In this document: positions 16,763 to 27,735 of the stretch, in pieces | Layout: each line of letters starts with the position of its first letter | How positions within the stretch are numbered: the stretch's first letter is position 1 | Source: Variovorax boronicumulans | GTDB taxonomy: Bacteria; Pseudomonadota; Gammaproteobacteria; Burkholderiales; Burkholderiaceae_C | Assembly (NCBI RefSeq): GCF_030812215.1 | Contig: NZ_JAUSSG010000009.1 | Location: forward strand, 124,001-188,000 | Direction of reading: 5' to 3' | Length of the DNA stretch: 64,000 bases | Notes under the pieces: model-generated | Told to the model about the DNA's origin: nothing | Database searches by the model: none | Seen by the model: only the letters and a program-made list of their open reading frames with translations | Program-made: the position numbers and the translations under genes

Positions 16763-19036
16763 ATGCGGGCAACCGTCCTGAACCATCCCTTGCCTTCGAT
16801 GCAGTTGCTTGCGCTTTCCATTCACAGGGCCTTCGCCGTGGCCGTGCTGTCCGCGGCCTGCGCGCACCCGGCCTGGGCACTCGTCAGCTTCGAGGACGTG
16901 AAGCGCGATTTCCGCTCCTCCGACACCGCCGTGCTCGACCGCAACGGCGAGTTGCTGCAGCGTGTGCGCACCGACGCCACCGTGCGGCGCGGCCAGTGGA
17001 TCGCGCTGGCCGACGTGTCGCCAGCCCTGCGCACGGCCATGGTGCTGAGCGAAGACCGGCGCTTCTACGAACACAGCGGCATCGACTGGCGCGCGGTGTC
17101 CTCCGCGGCCTGGAGCAATCTCTGGAACACGCGCACCCGGGGCGCATCGACCATCACGATGCAGCTGTCGGGCCTGCTCGACGAGGACCTGCGCCGCGCC
17201 TCCGGCGGCCGCAGCTTCACGCAGAAGATCGGCCAGACCGTGGCCGCCACCCAGCTGGAGCGCAACTGGCGCAAAGACCAGATCCTGGAGGCGTACCTCA
17301 ACACCGTGCCGTTTCGCGGCGAGATCGTGGGCATCGACGCGCTCTCGCGCACCCTGTTCAGCAAGGCGCCCAGCGGCCTCGACGCACGCGAGGCCGCCGT
17401 GGCCGCGGCGCTGGTGCGTGCGCCCAACGCGAAGCCCGCGCTCGTCGCGCAGCGCGCCTGCGAGGTGCTGCGCGCGATGGAGCCCGGGCAGAAGGTCGAT
17501 TGCGATGCGATCGACATGTTCACCAGCGCGGCGGTGCAGCGGCGCGCCTTCGACGCGAACGAGGGCATCGCACCGCACGCCGCGCGGCGGGTGCTGCGCG
17601 AGATGCGGGATGCGGCAACACCCGCGCCGACCACCCAGCAGAAGGGCAAGGACACGAGCGTGCGCACCACGCTGCGCGCACCGCTGCAGCGCTTCGCGCT
17701 CGACTCCCTGCAGCGCCACCTTCGCGAACTGCGCGACCGGCACGTGGAGGACGGCGCGCTGGTCGTGCTCGACAACGCGAGCGGCGAAGTGCTCGCATGG
17801 GTCGGCTCGTCCGGCCCGCTGAGCCAGGCCGCCGAGGTCGATGGCGTGACCGCATTGCGCCAGCCGGGTTCCACGCTCAAGCCGCTGCTCTACGGCCAGG
17901 CGATTGCCGAGAAGCGGATCACCGCCGCCTCGCTGATCGAGGACTCGTCGGCGCAGATCGGCACCGCGAGCGGCCTCTACATTCCGCAGAACTACGACCG
18001 GCAGTTCAAGGGCCCCGTCTCCGCCCGCACCGCACTGGCGGCGTCGCTCAACGTGCCGGCGGTGCGCACGCTGGTGATGGTGTCGCCCGAATCGTTCGCG
18101 CGCAGCCTGCGCGCGGCCGGCCTGCCGCTGCGCGAGAGCGGCGACTACTACGGCTACAGCCTCGCGCTCGGCAGCGCGGAGGTGTCGCTGCTGTCGCTCG
18201 CCAACGCCTACCGCATGATGGCCAACGGCGGCCGCTACGGCACGACGACGCTGACCGCACGGCCGCCGGCATCTGCCGCCGACAAGGCCAAGGCCGCGGC
18301 CGTCCCGCCACTGCTCGATCCGCGCGCCGCCTTCATCGTCGGCGACATCCTCTCCGACCCGAACGCGCGCACCCGCACCTTCGGCCTGGACAGCATCCTC
18401 TCGACCCGCTTCTGGACCGCGGTGAAGACCGGCACCAGCAAGGACATGCGCGACAACTGGGCCGTGGGCTGGTCGCAGCGCTACACGGTCGGCGTGTGGG
18501 TGGGCAATGCGAGCGGCGCGTCGATGTGGGACGTGAGCGGCACCAGCGGCGCCGCGCCGGTATGGGCCGAGGTGATGCGCTTCCTGCACGCGCGCGAGCC
18601 GAGCCGCGCGCCCGCGCCGCCCGCCGGCCTCGTCGAGGCACGCGTGGCGTTCGGCCCCGCGGCCGACGGCAACGCCATCGAGGCCGCGCGCAGCGAATGG
18701 TTCCTGCAAGGCACGGAACAGCCGCTCTTCGCGCTCGACACCGGCATGGCGACCGACGCCTTCGCCGCACGCATCACCGCGCCCTCGGACGGCACCATCA
18801 TCGCGCTCGACCCCGACATTCCGCCGCTGCGCCAGCGCGTGCGCTTCGAGTCCGAGGGCCGCGGCGTGCAGTGGCGCATCGACGGCAAGTTCTTTGCGCG
18901 CGGCAACAGCGCGCAGTGGCTGCCATGGCCGGGGCGCCATGTGATCGAGCTGGTCGATGCTTCCGGCAAGGTGGTCGACCAGCGCAGGCTCGAGGTGCGC
19001 GGCGCGGGCGTGGTGACGAAGAGCGCGCGCCGATGA
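16763..19036 (+). CDS. pbpC: Penicillin-binding protein 1C (bifunctional peptidoglycan synthase)
   Basis: 757 residues from ATG 16763; ATG 16799 (MQLLALSIHRAF) is an equally possible start. Neither has a strong ribosome site. An N-terminal hydrophobic anchor is followed by a GT51 transglycosylase domain (SEDRRFYEHSGIDW with catalytic Glu, then GASTITMQLS). The transpeptidase domain has S370-T-L-K373, S-L-N and K555-T-G-T-S. A C-terminal beta-domain typical of PBP1C follows (about residues 640-757, ITAPSDGTIIALDPDIPPL). It acts on the periplasmic face of the inner membrane. In other proteobacteria pbpC sits next to the alpha-2-macroglobulin gene; here the two are separated by about 12 kb. The stop overlaps an ATG (ATGA, 19033) in the frame of the next gene. 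Confidence 0.93.
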   Translation: MRATVLNHPLPSMQLLALSIHRAFAVAVLSAACAHPAWALVSFEDVKRDFRSSDTAVLDRNGELLQRVRTDATVRRGQWIALADVSPALRTAMVLSEDRRFYEHSGIDWRAVSSAAWSNLWNTRTRGASTITMQLSGLLDEDLRRASGGRSFTQKIGQTVAATQLERNWRKDQILEAYLNTVPFRGEIVGIDALSRTLFSKAPSGLDAREAAVAAALVRAPNAKPALVAQRACEVLRAMEPGQKVDCDAIDMFTSAAVQRRAFDANEGIAPHAARRVLREMRDAATPAPTTQQKGKDTSVRTTLRAPLQRFALDSLQRHLRELRDRHVEDGALVVLDNASGEVLAWVGSSGPLSQAAEVDGVTALRQPGSTLKPLLYGQAIAEKRITAASLIEDSSAQIGTASGLYIPQNYDRQFKGPVSARTALAASLNVPAVRTLVMVSPESFARSLRAAGLPLRESGDYYGYSLALGSAEVSLLSLANAYRMMANGGRYGTTTLTARPPASAADKAKAAAVPPLLDPRAAFIVGDILSDPNARTRTFGLDSILSTRFWTAVKTGTSKDMRDNWAVGWSQRYTVGVWVGNASGASMWDVSGTSGAAPVWAEVMRFLHAREPSRAPAPPAGLVEARVAFGPAADGNAIEAARSEWFLQGTEQPLFALDTGMATDAFAARITAPSDGTIIALDPDIPPLRQRVRFESEGRGVQWRIDGKFFARGNSAQWLPWPGRHVIELVDASGKVVDQRRLEVRGAGVVTKSARR

Positions 19037-19104
19037 GGATGCACGGCGGCACGACAGCAACGGCAACGACAACAACGACCGTCGCAACTGGAGGACCGAT
19101 TCCG

Positions 19105-20568
19105 ATGCAGTGTCGCAAGGGGCAGAAGACAGCCTGGCCATGGCTGCAGTTGTGGATGGGGCTTTTGTTCATCGCCATGCTGGCCTGGCATGGCGGCGCA
19201 CAGGCCAGGCCAGTCCCGGTGCCTCCGATGGACTCGCGCGTGGTGGACCTCACGAAGACGCTGGACACGCGCGAGGCCGACGCGCTTCGCAGCGACATCC
19301 GCGCCCTCGAGCAGAACACGCAGGCTCAGCTCGCGGTGCTGATCGTGCCGACCACGGGCGAGGACTCCATCGAGCAATACGCCACCCGCGTCTTCGCAGA
19401 GTGGCAGCTGGGCCGCGAGGACGAAGACGACGGCGTGCTGCTGCTGGTGGCGCTGAAGGACCGCAGGATGCGCATCGAAGTCGGCACGGGCCTGGAAAGC
19501 AGGATCACCGACATCCAGGCCGCCCGCATCATCGACCAGCAGATGAAGCCGCGCTTTCGCGACAACGACTACACCGGCGGCATCCAGGCGGCCGTGCAAT
19601 CGCTGTCGCGGCTGATCGATCCGCCCACGGCGATGCTGCCGATCGAGCCCGAAGCGTCCGTGCCGGAGGAAAAGAAGCCACACCCGCTCGCAGCCTTTCT
19701 GCAGCCGGCAGACGACATGCAGATGAAATGGGCCGCGATCGGCGTGATGCTCTGGACGCTCGCCATCGGCATCTGGTACGGACGCAGCGCGCCCGCCGAC
19801 GGGACCGGGCCGCGCGTGGTGGTGCGCGGCACGGGCAAGCGGGTCCGCAAGGCGCGCCGCGCCGCCGAACGCGAGGCCGCGGTGGCCACGGCGCTGTGGG
19901 CCGACCTGCAGACGCAGGAAGCGCCGCCCCGAAAACGGCCAGGCCGGCTCACGGTACTGGGGCTGGTCCTCGCCGGCCAGGCGGCCGCGTCGCTGGCGGT
20001 GATGAATCTCGCGCTGCCGCTCTTTCTCCTCACGCCCGCCAGCCTGGTGTACGGCATCGGCTACCTGTCGGGCAGGTTCAAGGGTGCACGCCGGTTCTTC
20101 ATCGGCCTGGCGGCGCTGATCGCGGGCCTTGTCGCCCTCGGCGTCTACCTCGGCGCAGACCGCTTCTTCTGGGGCCTGCTCTGGGCCATGTGCGGCGGCG
20201 GCGTGCTGCTGTTCGCAAGCCTGATCGCCATCGGCATGCGAAAGAGCTGGCAACGCAGCCAGCTGGGCTTCTTCATCCGGTGGTTCATCGTGCTGGGCAT
20301 CCTCGGCTTCATGCTGATGGAGACGAACCCGGGCCCGGTGCCCGACGAGAGCTGGATCCCCGCCGCGCTGGCGACCTTCCTTGCGCTGCTGTTCGCATTC
20401 CTGCCGTTCGAGGGAAGCGGCGGTGGCGGGCGTGACGATGACAACGACGGCAACGACAGCGGATGGAGCAGCAGCAGTTCTTCAAGCAGCAGCAGCTCGT
20501 CGTCTTCGTCTTCCGACAGCGGCGGGGGTGGCTCCAGCAGCGGCGGCGGGGCGTCGGGCAGCTGGTGA
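19105..20568 (+). CDS. TPM-domain membrane protein with Ser/Gly-rich tail
   Basis: 487 residues from ATG 19105, which has GGAGGA about 11 bases upstream. An in-frame ATG at 19033 overlaps the pbpC stop, but would add a Thr-rich stretch that looks non-coding. A signal or anchor segment (LWMGLLFIAMLAW) precedes a TPM domain at about residues 35-185. That domain includes VVDLTKTLD, AQLAVLIVPTTG, RVFAEWQLGR, DGVLLLVALKDRRMRIEVG and GLESRITDIQA. About five further membrane segments follow. The tail is a run of about 20 serines, then Gly/Ser repeats ending ASGSW, the usual ending of TPM proteins. TPM domains are linked to phosphatase-like or photosystem-repair roles elsewhere. The role here is unknown, possibly envelope-related given pbpC next door. 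Confidence 0.82.
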   Translation: MQCRKGQKTAWPWLQLWMGLLFIAMLAWHGGAQARPVPVPPMDSRVVDLTKTLDTREADALRSDIRALEQNTQAQLAVLIVPTTGEDSIEQYATRVFAEWQLGREDEDDGVLLLVALKDRRMRIEVGTGLESRITDIQAARIIDQQMKPRFRDNDYTGGIQAAVQSLSRLIDPPTAMLPIEPEASVPEEKKPHPLAAFLQPADDMQMKWAAIGVMLWTLAIGIWYGRSAPADGTGPRVVVRGTGKRVRKARRAAEREAAVATALWADLQTQEAPPRKRPGRLTVLGLVLAGQAAASLAVMNLALPLFLLTPASLVYGIGYLSGRFKGARRFFIGLAALIAGLVALGVYLGADRFFWGLLWAMCGGGVLLFASLIAIGMRKSWQRSQLGFFIRWFIVLGILGFMLMETNPGPVPDESWIPAALATFLALLFAFLPFEGSGGGGRDDDNDGNDSGWSSSSSSSSSSSSSSSSDSGGGGSSSGGGASGSW

Positions 20569-20655
20569 CAGGGTACCCACCCGGTCAAACGCCAGCTATT
20601 CACCGCCTCGCGAGTGCCTTAGGATGGCGCCGCCTCCCACTCCCACGGCCTCCCT

Positions 20656-21576
20656 ATGGATTCATTGACCGCACTCTGGGGTGACTTCCTCGTCTTCGCG
20701 GGCGTCATCTTCGGCATTCTGCGGAAAGTGCCCGATGTCTTCTGGGCCGCATTGATCGCCGCGGCCCTTGCCCTGTGGGGCGTGAAGGTGGCCAACCGCG
20801 ACAACGCGCGGCACTTCATGCGGCAGCTTCGGCACGACAAGGACGAGAAGGCCGCGCAGCGGCTGGCGGACCTGCGCCGCGACGTGTACCTGCATGCCAT
20901 CGACCAGTTCGTGCATGCCAGCTCCTACCTGAGTTCGCTGCCGATCGCGGACCTCAACAAGGCCGATGCGGCGCAGCCGCTGCAGGGCTTCTTCGCAGCG
21001 GCCGCCAAGCTGCAGATGGTGTCGGAGGCCAAGACTTCCGCGCTGGTGTCCGACCTGATCGGCACCTTCAGCGCGTTGCATTTCAAGCTGATCGGTGCGG
21101 CACAGCCGATCCAGCAGGTGCTCAGCGAGATCGACTTCTACACGACGCTCTGCGAAGGCGCGGTGGCCGAGCAGAAGCGCGCGCTCTCGGCCATCGACCA
21201 GTTCGTGCCCTCCGGCAATGCCGAAAGCGACGAGGCCCGGCGCCGCGCGCTCGACCTCGCGCTCGACACCCAAACCAAGTTCCTGCGGGACCACAGCGAG
21301 ACCCGCCAGGCCCTGCACGTCGAGCGGCATGCGCTGCACGGCGAGTTCGTGAAGAGCCTGATGCTGGGGCTGCAGGCCATCAACACGAAGATGCAGCCGA
21401 TCATGGTGGCGATCCGGCGCGAGCTGAACATCGACAGCCAGATCGATGTCTATGCGGACGCCGTGTCCGAGCAGCAGGACCGCGTGGCGGGCGCCGTCGC
21501 CGAACTGATGGCGCAACTGGACGACCCGCGGCAAGCGCCGCCTCGGACGAAGCCCGCCAGCCTCGAGAACCGCTGA
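20656..21576 (+). CDS. Membrane-anchored coiled-coil protein of unknown function
   Basis: 306 residues. One N-terminal membrane segment or hairpin (LVFAGVIFGILRKVPDVFWAALIAAALALWGV, residues 12-43) is followed by an Asn-Arg-Asp linker. A long, almost wholly helical cytoplasmic part follows, rich in Ala, Gln, Glu and Arg, with heptad-like patterning around residues 55-90 and 170-250. No enzyme motif is seen. It stands alone, 87 bases after the TPM gene and 82 before the GntR gene. I do not recognise the family. Confidence 0.7.
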   Translation: MDSLTALWGDFLVFAGVIFGILRKVPDVFWAALIAAALALWGVKVANRDNARHFMRQLRHDKDEKAAQRLADLRRDVYLHAIDQFVHASSYLSSLPIADLNKADAAQPLQGFFAAAAKLQMVSEAKTSALVSDLIGTFSALHFKLIGAAQPIQQVLSEIDFYTTLCEGAVAEQKRALSAIDQFVPSGNAESDEARRRALDLALDTQTKFLRDHSETRQALHVERHALHGEFVKSLMLGLQAINTKMQPIMVAIRRELNIDSQIDVYADAVSEQQDRVAGAVAELMAQLDDPRQAPPRTKPASLENR

Positions 21577-21641
21577 CCCCGGTAGCAGGCCGAAGGGCGA
21601 AGAGCCCATGAGGCCGACTGCGGCTTTTCGCGGGTGCCAAA

Positions 21642-21664
21642 ATTCATCCAATGATTGAATGAAT
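21642..21664. promoter_or_regulatory. Probable GntR operator (autoregulatory palindrome)
   Basis: A 23-base inverted repeat with arms ATTCATCCAAT and ATTGAATGAAT around a central G. Only one of eleven base pairs is mismatched. It overlaps the first ATG (21659) of the GntR gene. Binding here would block transcription or translation start, so feedback control is likely. The site also hints that the ATG at 21680 may be the true start. Confidence 0.6.
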
Positions 21665-22360
21665 AGGCACCCTGAAGACATGCTCGCCCAAGCCCCCCGA
21701 ACCTCGCTGGCGGACGCCGCCGCCGACAGCATCCGCAACGAAATCTCCGCAGGCCGCTGGGCCATCGGCACGCGCATTCCCATCGAGCCGCAGCTCGCGC
21801 AGTTGCTGGGGGTGAGCCGCGGCACGGTGCGCGAAGCGGTGAAGACACTGGTCTCGCGCGGGCTGCTCGAAGTGCGCCAGGGTTCGGGCACCTACGTGCG
21901 CTCGGGCTACGACCCCTCGGCCAGCCTGCAGAAGATGCGCCTGGCGAGCCTGCGCGACCAGTTCGAAGTGCGCCGCGCGCTCGAGGTCGAAGCCGCCCGG
22001 CTCGCCGCGGTGCGCCACACCGCGCGCGACCTGCGCCGCCTGCACACCCTGCTGGACAAGCGCGGCGTGCCCGATGCGGACGACGACGGCGACGGCTTCA
22101 TCGAACGCGACCTCGCCTTCCACCTGGCCATCGTCGACATCTCGGGCAACCTCGCGCTGGCCGAGACCTGCCGCTTCATCACCGGCTACATCAAGGAAAC
22201 GATCGCCAGCACCATGAGCACCAGCCTGCCCGAGCCCGACGAGGCCGCGCACCGCGCCATCGTCGAAGCCATTGCGAGCCGCGACCCCGAGCGCGCCGCC
22301 ACCGCCGTGCGCGACTTCATGGCGCCGATGCTCGACATGCTGGCGCGGAGGACCGCATGA
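21659..22360 (+). CDS. GntR/FadR family transcriptional regulator
   Basis: 233 residues. N-terminal winged helix-turn-helix (residues 15-80): IRNEISAGRWAIGTRIPIEPQLAQLL, then GVSRGTVREAVKTLVSRGLLEVRQGSGTYV. The C-terminal FCD-type helical ligand domain has the Arg/Asp/His pattern (FEVRRALEVEAARLAA, DLAFHLAIVDISGN). An alternative start is ATG 21680 (MLAQAPRTSL), clear of the operator. The next gene, a CynX/NimT-type permease 61 bases downstream, is the likely target. Confidence 0.9.
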   Translation: MNRHPEDMLAQAPRTSLADAAADSIRNEISAGRWAIGTRIPIEPQLAQLLGVSRGTVREAVKTLVSRGLLEVRQGSGTYVRSGYDPSASLQKMRLASLRDQFEVRRALEVEAARLAAVRHTARDLRRLHTLLDKRGVPDADDDGDGFIERDLAFHLAIVDISGNLALAETCRFITGYIKETIASTMSTSLPEPDEAAHRAIVEAIASRDPERAATAVRDFMAPMLDMLARRTA

Positions 22361-22421
22361 GCGCCGCGCCGGGCCGTCCCAATCAAGCGCGCACCGCGGT
22401 GCGAGGCACGAAGGCATTCCA

Positions 22422-23738
22422 ATGAGCGCGATTCCTTTGCAACCCGCCACCGCGCACCGCGCCCAACCTTCCCAGGCCAGTACCACCGAAGAGCTGCTGA
22501 TCGACGCCGAGGTCGACAGCCAGCCCGCGCCTCGCCCCACGCCAGCCCCCAGCCTCGCCCGCCGCATCCTGCTCGGCGCCAGCGTGGTGCTGATCGCCTT
22601 CAACCTGCGGCCGGTGTTCGCGAGCCTCTCGGTCGTGCTGCCGGAGATCATCCAGGCCACCGGCCTCTCGGCCACGGCAGCGAGCCTCTTGACCACGCTG
22701 CCGATCCTGTGCCTGGGCATCTTCGCGCCGCTCGCACCCTGGCTCGGCCGCCGCTTCGGCACCGAGCGCACGCTCCTCGGCTGCATGGTGCTGATCCTCG
22801 TGGGCACGGTGCTGCGCGGCACGGGCAACATCCCGCTGCTGTTCCTGGCTTCGGCCGTCGCGGGCAGCGGCATCGCGGTGTCGAACGTGCTGCTGTCGGG
22901 CCTGGTCAAGCGCGACTTCGCGAAGCAGGCGGCGCTGATGATGGGCCTCTACACGATGGCCGTGTGCGGCGGCGCGGCCAGCGCCGCGGGCCTCACCGTG
23001 CCGCTCGAGCATGCACTGGGCGGCGGCTGGACCTACGCGCTGGCCATGTGGGCCGTGCCGGCCTTGCTGGTCACGCTGATCTGGGCGCCCCAGGCGCTGC
23101 CGCTCAAGCCGGTGGCGAGCGAGTCGGGCTTTACCGTGCAGGGCCTCTGGCGCGACCGGCTGGCGTGGCAGGTCACGCTCTTCATGGGGCTGCAATCCGC
23201 CCTCGCCTACATCGTGATGGGCTGGCTCGCGCCGATCCTGCGCGAGCGCGGGCTCGGCGGCGAGATGGCCGGCTACGTGGTGTCGCTGTCGGTCATGACA
23301 CAGGTGGTGACCTGCCTCGTGGTGCCTGCGCTGGCCGTGAGGCTGCGCAACCAGCGCGGCCTGGGCGTGGTGCTGGCGCTGCTCACGGTGAGCGCGATGC
23401 TGGCCATGCTGTTCGCGCCGCTGGGCGGGGTGTGGGTGTGGATGTGGGCCGTGATTCTGGGCATTGCGCAGGGCGGCACCTTTGCGCTCGCGCTCACGAT
23501 GATCGTGCTGCGCTCGCGCGACTCCCATGTCGCAGCGCACCTCTCGGGCATGGCGCAGGGCGTGGGCTACATGGTGGCCGCCTGCGGGCCGCTGCTGGCC
23601 GGCCTGCTGCACGGGTGGACGGGGAGCTTCCGCGCCTCGGCGTGGCTCTTCGTCGGGTTGGGCATCGCACTGGTGATCGCCGGGCTGGGCGCGGGGCGCA
23701 CGCTGTACGTGGGGGCAGTGACGGTGCCGAAGCACTGA
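22422..23738 (+). CDS. MFS transporter, CynX/NimT family
   Basis: 438 residues; ATG 22422. After a cytoplasmic, Pro/Ala-rich N-terminus of about 50 residues come twelve membrane segments. The first has the CynX-type sequence LIAFNLRPVFASLSVVLPEI. Further landmarks are LLTTLPILCLGIFAPLAPWLGRRFG and the second-half segment GLQSALAYIVMGWLAPIL. The family includes cyanate (CynX) and nitroimidazole (NimT) exporters, but most members are uncharacterised. It is not linked to the cyanase cluster 8 kb away. The upstream GntR gene probably controls it. Confidence 0.83.
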   Translation: MSAIPLQPATAHRAQPSQASTTEELLIDAEVDSQPAPRPTPAPSLARRILLGASVVLIAFNLRPVFASLSVVLPEIIQATGLSATAASLLTTLPILCLGIFAPLAPWLGRRFGTERTLLGCMVLILVGTVLRGTGNIPLLFLASAVAGSGIAVSNVLLSGLVKRDFAKQAALMMGLYTMAVCGGAASAAGLTVPLEHALGGGWTYALAMWAVPALLVTLIWAPQALPLKPVASESGFTVQGLWRDRLAWQVTLFMGLQSALAYIVMGWLAPILRERGLGGEMAGYVVSLSVMTQVVTCLVVPALAVRLRNQRGLGVVLALLTVSAMLAMLFAPLGGVWVWMWAVILGIAQGGTFALALTMIVLRSRDSHVAAHLSGMAQGVGYMVAACGPLLAGLLHGWTGSFRASAWLFVGLGIALVIAGLGAGRTLYVGAVTVPKH

Positions 23739-23785
23739 GAAGGTGTGAACGGGGACCTGCGCCCGATGAGGTACAACCTCGCCTC

Positions 23786-24430
23786 GTGAACACCACCCCC
23801 TCGCACTCCCCCGTCCTCCGTCTTCAGGACATCGGCTTCGCCTACCCCGGCCAGCCCGCCATCGCCGCCGGCTGGAACGCCTCCATCGGCCCGGGCATCA
23901 CCCTGCTGTACGGCGACACCGGCGCCGGCAAGTCGGCGCTGCTTCAGGTGATCGCAGGCGCGCTGCCTGCCACCCAAGGCCGGCTGACGGTCGCGGGCAC
24001 GAGCCTCGATGCATCGCCCGAGGCGTATCGACGCCACGTCTTCTTCGTCGACCCGGCCACGGACCGCTTCGACCAGATCACCGCGCGGGACTGCACCGCG
24101 ACCCTCCGCGAAGGCGACACCGGCTTCGACGAAGGCCTCTGGGAGGCCCTGGTCGAGGGCTTTTCCCTGCCCCCGCACATCGACAAGCCGATGTACATGC
24201 TCTCCACGGGCTCCAAGCGCAAGGTGTGGCTGGCCGCCGCCCTCGCCTCGGGCCGTCCGCTGGTGCTGCTGGACGAGCCGACCGCGGCGCTGGACGCCGG
24301 CTCGGTGCGCTGCCTGTGGGGCGCCCTGGCCGACCTGGCGGGGCAGCCCGGGCGGGCCGTCATCGTCGCCAGCGCCGCGCGGATCGACGAGGTGCCGCTG
24401 GCCGCCACCATCGAGCTTCCCCTCCATTGA
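23786..24430 (+). CDS. Orphan ABC transporter ATP-binding protein
   Basis: 214 residues starting at GTG 23786 (no in-frame ATG fits the fold). Walker A is GDTGAGKSALL, near residues 44-54. The signature is degenerate: LSTGSKRKVWLA instead of LSGGQ. Walker B is PLVLLDEPTAALD. The ATPase domain is short, and no permease or binding-protein gene lies next to it. It may serve a permease elsewhere or act as a soluble ABC protein. Gln and Gly of the usual signature are replaced, so activity could be altered. Confidence 0.78.
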   Translation: MNTTPSHSPVLRLQDIGFAYPGQPAIAAGWNASIGPGITLLYGDTGAGKSALLQVIAGALPATQGRLTVAGTSLDASPEAYRRHVFFVDPATDRFDQITARDCTATLREGDTGFDEGLWEALVEGFSLPPHIDKPMYMLSTGSKRKVWLAAALASGRPLVLLDEPTAALDAGSVRCLWGALADLAGQPGRAVIVASAARIDEVPLAATIELPLH

Positions 24431-24566
24431 CAGAGCCTTGCGCGGGGGGATAACCCCGGCGGCTGTCCGGGCGGGTCGCCGCCCGGCGACAATCGCGGAT
24501 TCCGGCGGTCAGATCCCGCCGGAAGTTCCGCCACCCCGACCCCCTCAGCTTTACGGAAGCAAGCGC

Positions 24567-26804
<2,238 letters not shown>

Positions 26805-26853
26805 CGACACAGGCGGCATCCATGCTTCATCGCTGAAGCCTGATGCGCGCCCG

Positions 26854-26889
26854 GACAACGGCCTGCCGCACACGCGGCGGGCCGTTGTC
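26854..26889 (+). terminator. Hairpin after icd, terminator-like
   Basis: GACAACGGCC-T-GCCGC / GCGGC-G-GGCCGTTGTC form a 15-bp stem with one internal mismatch and a short ACAC loop. No clear T-run follows (CGCTTGTG), so termination may be only partial. Confidence 0.55.
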
Positions 26890-26938
26890 GCTTGTGAGTG
26901 AGGCTGGGTCCACCGCCAACCCGAACCGAGGAGACGGC

Positions 26939-27337
26939 ATGCAGATTCGCGAATTCACCGCTTCGGACCTCGACGCCGTCTACCGCCTGCTGGCGGCCAA
27001 CGGATGGTCGCACCGGATTCCGGACGAGGCCTTTCTCGCGCGGCTGATTGCGGCGTCCGAGCACGCGTGGGTCGCCGTGCTCGATGGAGAAATCGCCGGC
27101 TTCGCGCGCGCCCTCACCGACGGGCTCTCCAACGGATACCTGTCGATGGTGGTCGTCGCCGCGCCGTTTCGCGGGCGCGGCATCGGCCGTGCGCTGGTCG
27201 AGCACATCGTGGGCGCCGGGGACAGCGTCACCTGGGTCTTGCGTGCAGGCAGGGAAGGCGCGCCGGCCTTCTTCGCCAAGTTGGGCTTCGTGCACTCGAC
27301 CCTCGCGATGGAGCGACCGCGCACGGCGCAGGGCTAG
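26939..27337 (+). CDS. GNAT family N-acetyltransferase
   Basis: 132 residues; ATG 26939 with GAGGAGA 6 bases upstream. Short GNAT fold: MQIREFTASDLDAVYRLL (beta-1/alpha-1), AWVAVLDGEIAGFARAL, motif A LSMVVVAAPFRGRGIGRALVEHI (R-G-R-G-I-G) and motif B APAFFAKLGFV. Substrate unknown. It stands between icd and a DUF1161 gene. Confidence 0.85.
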   Translation: MQIREFTASDLDAVYRLLAANGWSHRIPDEAFLARLIAASEHAWVAVLDGEIAGFARALTDGLSNGYLSMVVVAAPFRGRGIGRALVEHIVGAGDSVTWVLRAGREGAPAFFAKLGFVHSTLAMERPRTAQG

Positions 27338-27378
27338 ACTGCTCGTCCGTCGACCACGCTGCGAAAGGCAGGCCATTC

Positions 27379-27714
27379 ATGAAACCCTGGTTGATTTCCA
27401 TCGCGTGCATCGCAACGGCCGGCGCAGCCCATGCCGCCGAGAGCTGCGAAGCCCTGCGCGCACAGATCGAATCGAAGATCGGCGCCGCGGGCGTCACGCG
27501 CTTCGCGGTGCTCGTCGTCGATGCCAACGTGCCGGCGGCCGGCCAGGTGGTGGGCAGTTGCGAACTGGGCACCAAGAAGATCGTCTACCAGCGCGAGGGC
27601 GCGGGATCGGCTCCCGCGGCAGTCCCGGCGCCGGCCCGCTCGCCCGAAGACGACGACATCCTGACCGAATGCAAGGACGGCACCGTGTCCATCGGCGGCG
27701 ACTGCAAGCGCTGA
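27379..27714 (+). CDS. DUF1161 family periplasmic protein
   Basis: 111 residues. Signal peptide MKPWLISIACIATAGAAHA, then the DUF1161 core. That core has ESCEALRAQIESKIGAAGV, a FAVLVVDA strand and VVGSCELGTKKIVYQR. The two Cys of the core (CE..., SCE) may form a disulfide. A Pro/Ala-rich linker leads to a C-terminal pair of Cys (LTECKDGTVSIGGDCKR). It is periplasmic, of unknown role. ATG 27379 has AAAGGCAGG upstream. Confidence 0.82.
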   Translation: MKPWLISIACIATAGAAHAAESCEALRAQIESKIGAAGVTRFAVLVVDANVPAAGQVVGSCELGTKKIVYQREGAGSAPAAVPAPARSPEDDDILTECKDGTVSIGGDCKR

Positions 27715-27735
27715 CGACTCAAGAGGAGCAACGAT

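Noticed and set aside
16331..19141. A 936-codon open frame on the minus strand opposite pbpC
   Set aside because: Only its last 68 codons form a real gene (the small lipoprotein). The rest mirrors pbpC codons, is rich in Arg/His/Ala and has no domain pattern.
22422..23738. CynX-like permease as part of the cyanate system
   Set aside because: It lies 7 kb from cynS, on the other strand, behind its own GntR gene and operator; the family is mostly not cyanate-specific.
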